64,000 nt of DNA from Isoptericola variabilis 225. Lineage in GTDB: Bacteria; Actinomycetota; Actinomycetes; Actinomycetales; Cellulomonadaceae. A model generated the notes under the pieces. That model had not been told where the DNA came from. It did not search any database and saw only the letters and a program-made list of their open reading frames with translations. Position numbers and translations under genes: made by a program. Below, piece by piece: positions 61,981 through 64,000 of the stretch. The stretch spans positions 3,243,741 to 3,307,740 of the forward strand of contig NC_015588.1 of NCBI RefSeq assembly GCF_000215105.1, read 5' to 3'. Each line of letters opens with the position of its first letter. Position 1 is the first letter of the stretch.

Positions 61981-62928
61981 TCATTTCCGCTTCTGCCGGC
62001 TCTTGCGCTTGGGCTGCTGGCGCTGGCCCCGCGGCTTCTCCGGCTCGTCCGCCGGCTGCTCCTCCACGACGATGCCCTTGGCGGCAGCCTTTGCCGCGCG
62101 CTTCTCGTTGAGGATGCGCTCCGCCTCCGAACCGGGGGCCGGCATACGCTTGATGGTGTAGAACTGCTGGCCCATCGACCAGAGGTTGGTCACGGTCCAG
62201 TAGATGAGGACACCGACCGGGAAGTTCACGCCCGAGATCAGGAAGATGACCGGCAGGACGTACAGCATCATCTTCTGCGTGCTGGCCATCGGGCCCTCGA
62301 GGGCCGCCTTGGGCATGTTCTTCATGGTCAGCTGGCGCTGCGTGAAGAACGTCGTGGCGCTCATCGCGACGATGAGGAACAGGATGACGCCGCGCGCGAG
62401 CCAGTCGTCGGTCCGCATGAAGATGTCGGACAGCTGGGCGCCGAACAGGGTGGAGCTCTCGATGTCGCTCGCGACGCTCTGGTCGATCGGTCCGATCGAG
62501 TCGCGCGAGTACTCCCCCTCGGAGATCGCCTGGAGGCTGTTGAGCACCCGGAACAGCGCGAAGAACACCGGCGACTGGAGCAGGATCGGCAGGCACGAGG
62601 CGAACGGGTTCGTGCCGTGCTTCTTGTAGAGCTCCATGGTCTCCCGCGTCATCGCCTCACGGGACGCAGGGTCGGTCTTGCCCTTGTACTTCTTCTGGAC
62701 CGCCTGGAGCTCCGGCTGCATCATCTGCATGCCGCGCGACGCCTTGATCTGCTTGAAGAACAGCGGGATCATCACGATCCGGATGACGATCACGAGGGCG
62801 ACGATCGACAGCACCCAGGCGATGCCGGGGCCGGACGCGAGCCCCAGCGTGGTGAAGAGCGTGTGCGACCCGTACATGATCCAGGCCACGACCCACTCGA
62901 TCGGGTAGAGGAACGCGAAGAAGTCCAT
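61981..62928 (-). CDS. yidC: Membrane protein insertase YidC
   Basis: A 315-residue insertase that helps membrane proteins fold and enter the bilayer. It is the short Gram-positive form without a large outer domain. VIRIVMIPLFFKQIKASRGM contains the conserved groove Arg; PILLQSPVFFALFRVLN and FPVGVLIYWTVTNLWSMGQQ follow. A basic C-terminal tail (QPKRKSRQKRK) should contact ribosomes. AGGAG precedes the ATG at 62928. Confidence 0.95.
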   Translation of the reverse strand: MDFFAFLYPIEWVVAWIMYGSHTLFTTLGLASGPGIAWVLSIVALVIVIRIVMIPLFFKQIKASRGMQMMQPELQAVQKKYKGKTDPASREAMTRETMELYKKHGTNPFASCLPILLQSPVFFALFRVLNSLQAISEGEYSRDSIGPIDQSVASDIESSTLFGAQLSDIFMRTDDWLARGVILFLIVAMSATTFFTQRQLTMKNMPKAALEGPMASTQKMMLYVLPVIFLISGVNFPVGVLIYWTVTNLWSMGQQFYTIKRMPAPGSEAERILNEKRAAKAAAKGIVVEEQPADEPEKPRGQRQQPKRKSRQKRK

Positions 62929-62985
62929 CCCGAGTTGTCTCCTATGTCCGCAAGTGCGTGGGTCCCGGTGGCGCCGGCCGGGAGA

Positions 62986-63294
62986 TCAGTGCGTGCGTGC
63001 GCCGCGGTGCTCGTCGCGAGAACGCGACGCGCGAGCCGGCGGTACGTCGTCGACACCGCCCAGGCTCCAGGGGTTGCACCGCAGGATGCGCCACAGCGCC
63101 ATACCGGTCCCGCGCAGGGTCCCGTGCGTGCGGATCGCGATGATCGCGTACGTGGAGCACGACGGGTAGTACTTGCAGGTGGGCCCCGTGAGCGGGGAGA
63201 AGACCGCCTGGTAGACGCGGATCATCCCGATGAGGACGGCGGCGGGGACGCCGCGCAGCGCGTCACGGCCGTGCGCGAGGGTCGCGTTCGTCAC
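62986..63294 (-). CDS. yidD: Membrane protein insertion efficiency factor YidD
   Basis: A 102-residue YidD protein, peripheral at the membrane. It shows IRVYQAVFSPLTGPTCKYYP and SCSTYAIIAIRTHG, with the family cysteines, then ILRCNPWSLGGVDDVP. The GTG at 63294 overlaps the rnpA stop by four bases. It supports YidC-dependent insertion. Confidence 0.93.
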   Translation of the reverse strand: MTNATLAHGRDALRGVPAAVLIGMIRVYQAVFSPLTGPTCKYYPSCSTYAIIAIRTHGTLRGTGMALWRILRCNPWSLGGVDDVPPARASRSRDEHRGARTH

Positions 63295-63668
63295 GACGCT
63301 CCCTCGGCCGGGCGGGTGGGGCGGGAACGCGACCGCTCGACGGCCCTGTGGAAACCCTGGGCGACGTCACGATCGAGCTCGGAGTACGAAGCCTGCGCCG
63401 CCTGCGGCAGGGCCCGCACGACGGCGAGTGCGCCGTCGGGCAGCTCGTCCAGGTGCGCCGAGGCGGCGCTGCGGAGGCGGCGCTTCACCAGGTTCCGGTG
63501 CACGGCGTTCCCGACGGCCTTGGATACGACAAGACCGACCTGCGGCGGTCCCTCGGGCTCGTCGAGCGCGAGATGGACCACCACGGTCGATCGACCTGCA
63601 CGCGTGCCGCGGCGCACCGCCCGTTCGAAGTCGACGGAACGGCGCAGTCGGTGCGCCGCGGGCAGCAC
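63291..63668 (-). CDS. rnpA: Ribonuclease P protein component
   Basis: A 125-residue basic protein subunit of RNase P, which trims tRNA 5-prime ends. RLRRSVDFERAVRRGTRAGR and the RNR-type motif AVHRNLVKRRLRSAA are diagnostic. The start is GTG at 63668, 3 bp after the rpmH stop. Coupled to yidD. Confidence 0.93.
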   Translation of the reverse strand: MLPAAHRLRRSVDFERAVRRGTRAGRSTVVVHLALDEPEGPPQVGLVVSKAVGNAVHRNLVKRRLRSAASAHLDELPDGALAVVRALPQAAQASYSELDRDVAQGFHRAVERSRSRPTRPAEGAS

Positions 63669-63671
63669 GAC

Positions 63672-63809
63672 TCAGGCAGAGAGCTCGGCGCGACCCTTGC
63701 GCCGGCGGTTCGCCAGGATGGCGCGGCCGGCACGGGTGCGCATGCGCAGCCGGAAACCGTGGGTCTTGGCACGACGGCGGTTGTTCGGCTGGAAGGTCCG
63801 CTTGCTCAC
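63672..63809 (-). CDS. rpmH: 50S ribosomal protein L34
   Basis: A 45-residue ribosomal protein reading [20 protein letters not shown], then [20 protein letters not shown]. The length is exactly that of the family. GGAG lies 6 bp before the GTG at 63809. It marks the origin region; dnaA is expected just beyond the window, in the opposite direction. Confidence 0.96.
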   Translation of the reverse strand: MSKRTFQPNNRRRAKTHGFRLRMRTRAGRAILANRRRKGRAELSA

Positions 63810-64000
63810 GAGGTACTCCAAGAAACGTCGGGGAGGTACACCGTCAGTTCCTCGACGATGCAGGGCTGTTGCAGGCCGGCTCCAGCGCGAACGCGGGTGA
63901 CGACCGGGCCGGCCCGAGGTGCGCGGCCCGCAGGCCCGAGGGCGCGCGAAAGTACCTGGAACGGCTGTCCGACGTTACGCGACACAGGCTCACCCGGTCA
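63810..64000. other. Upstream region of rpmH, no gene seen
   Basis: This 191-bp stretch should hold the rpmH promoter and part of the rpmH-dnaA spacer. I see no open frame with family similarity, no clear DnaA box and no parS site. Confidence 0.5.

Overview
This is 64 kb of very GC-rich actinobacterial DNA from the replication-origin side of a chromosome. The right end has the classic order rpmH-rnpA-yidD-yidC-jag-rsmG-parA-parB with seven parS sites, and the window stops just before where dnaA is expected. The whole gene set (rpsF-ssb-rpsR-rplI, dnaB, PASTA-type PBP1A, padR-ino1, CCA transferase, nudix, DUF6049-type protein, murJ, pseudokinase, trxBA) fits Micrococcales. A Cellulomonadaceae or Promicromonosporaceae member (Cellulomonas/Cellulosimicrobium-like) is an inference, not something I could test. 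I see no tRNA, rRNA, CRISPR array, prophage or insertion sequence.

Layout. 1-3314: metal resistance, a CopB-like P-type ATPase behind a CsoR-like operator, then an ArsR-type sensor and a CDF exporter. 3396-7670: a DUF222/HNH gene starting inside a LexA box, a SulP transporter, and a frameshifted GalE relative that has lost its catalytic residues. 7675-11756: a response regulator, histidine kinase and TAXI lipoprotein operon, then an LPXTG surface protein. 11910-16533: a HAD phosphatase followed by a scarred stretch holding truncated VOC, PEP-mutase and luciferase-like genes around an intact LLM/FAD fusion gene and its divergent MarR regulator. 16534-18726: GH43 glycosidase and an internally deleted helR-like gene that keeps its rifamycin-associated element.

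18860-31452 is a catabolic island. Eight minus-strand genes, most overlapping by 1-4 bp (Gfo/Idh dehydrogenase, Liv-type permeases, binding protein, two ATPases, DTE-like epimerase, secreted ThuA/sugar-dehydrogenase), are read away from a divergent XylR-like AraC regulator. The set looks like one system that binds, imports and oxidises or epimerises an unknown sugar-like compound. It is my best candidate for an undescribed pathway.

31468-64000 is the conserved core. dnaB lies beside a phased array of DnaA-box-like sequences. A MATE exporter and an orphan AbiEi-like gene bracketed by two 66-bp palindromic repeats follow. Next come the S6-SSB-S18-L9 operon, PBP1A, and padR-ino1 with a clear promoter and operator. 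A 20-bp-period repeat array separates ino1 from two MFS exporters. The CCA transferase, nudix, DUF6049-type protein, MurJ and pseudokinase lead to trxBA behind a SigR/SigH-like promoter. An aminotransferase, a D-Ala-D-Ala ligase and the parAB/origin block complete the window. Intergenic gaps over 150 bp contain remnants, repeats or signals listed below, except 63810-64000, which shows nothing clear.
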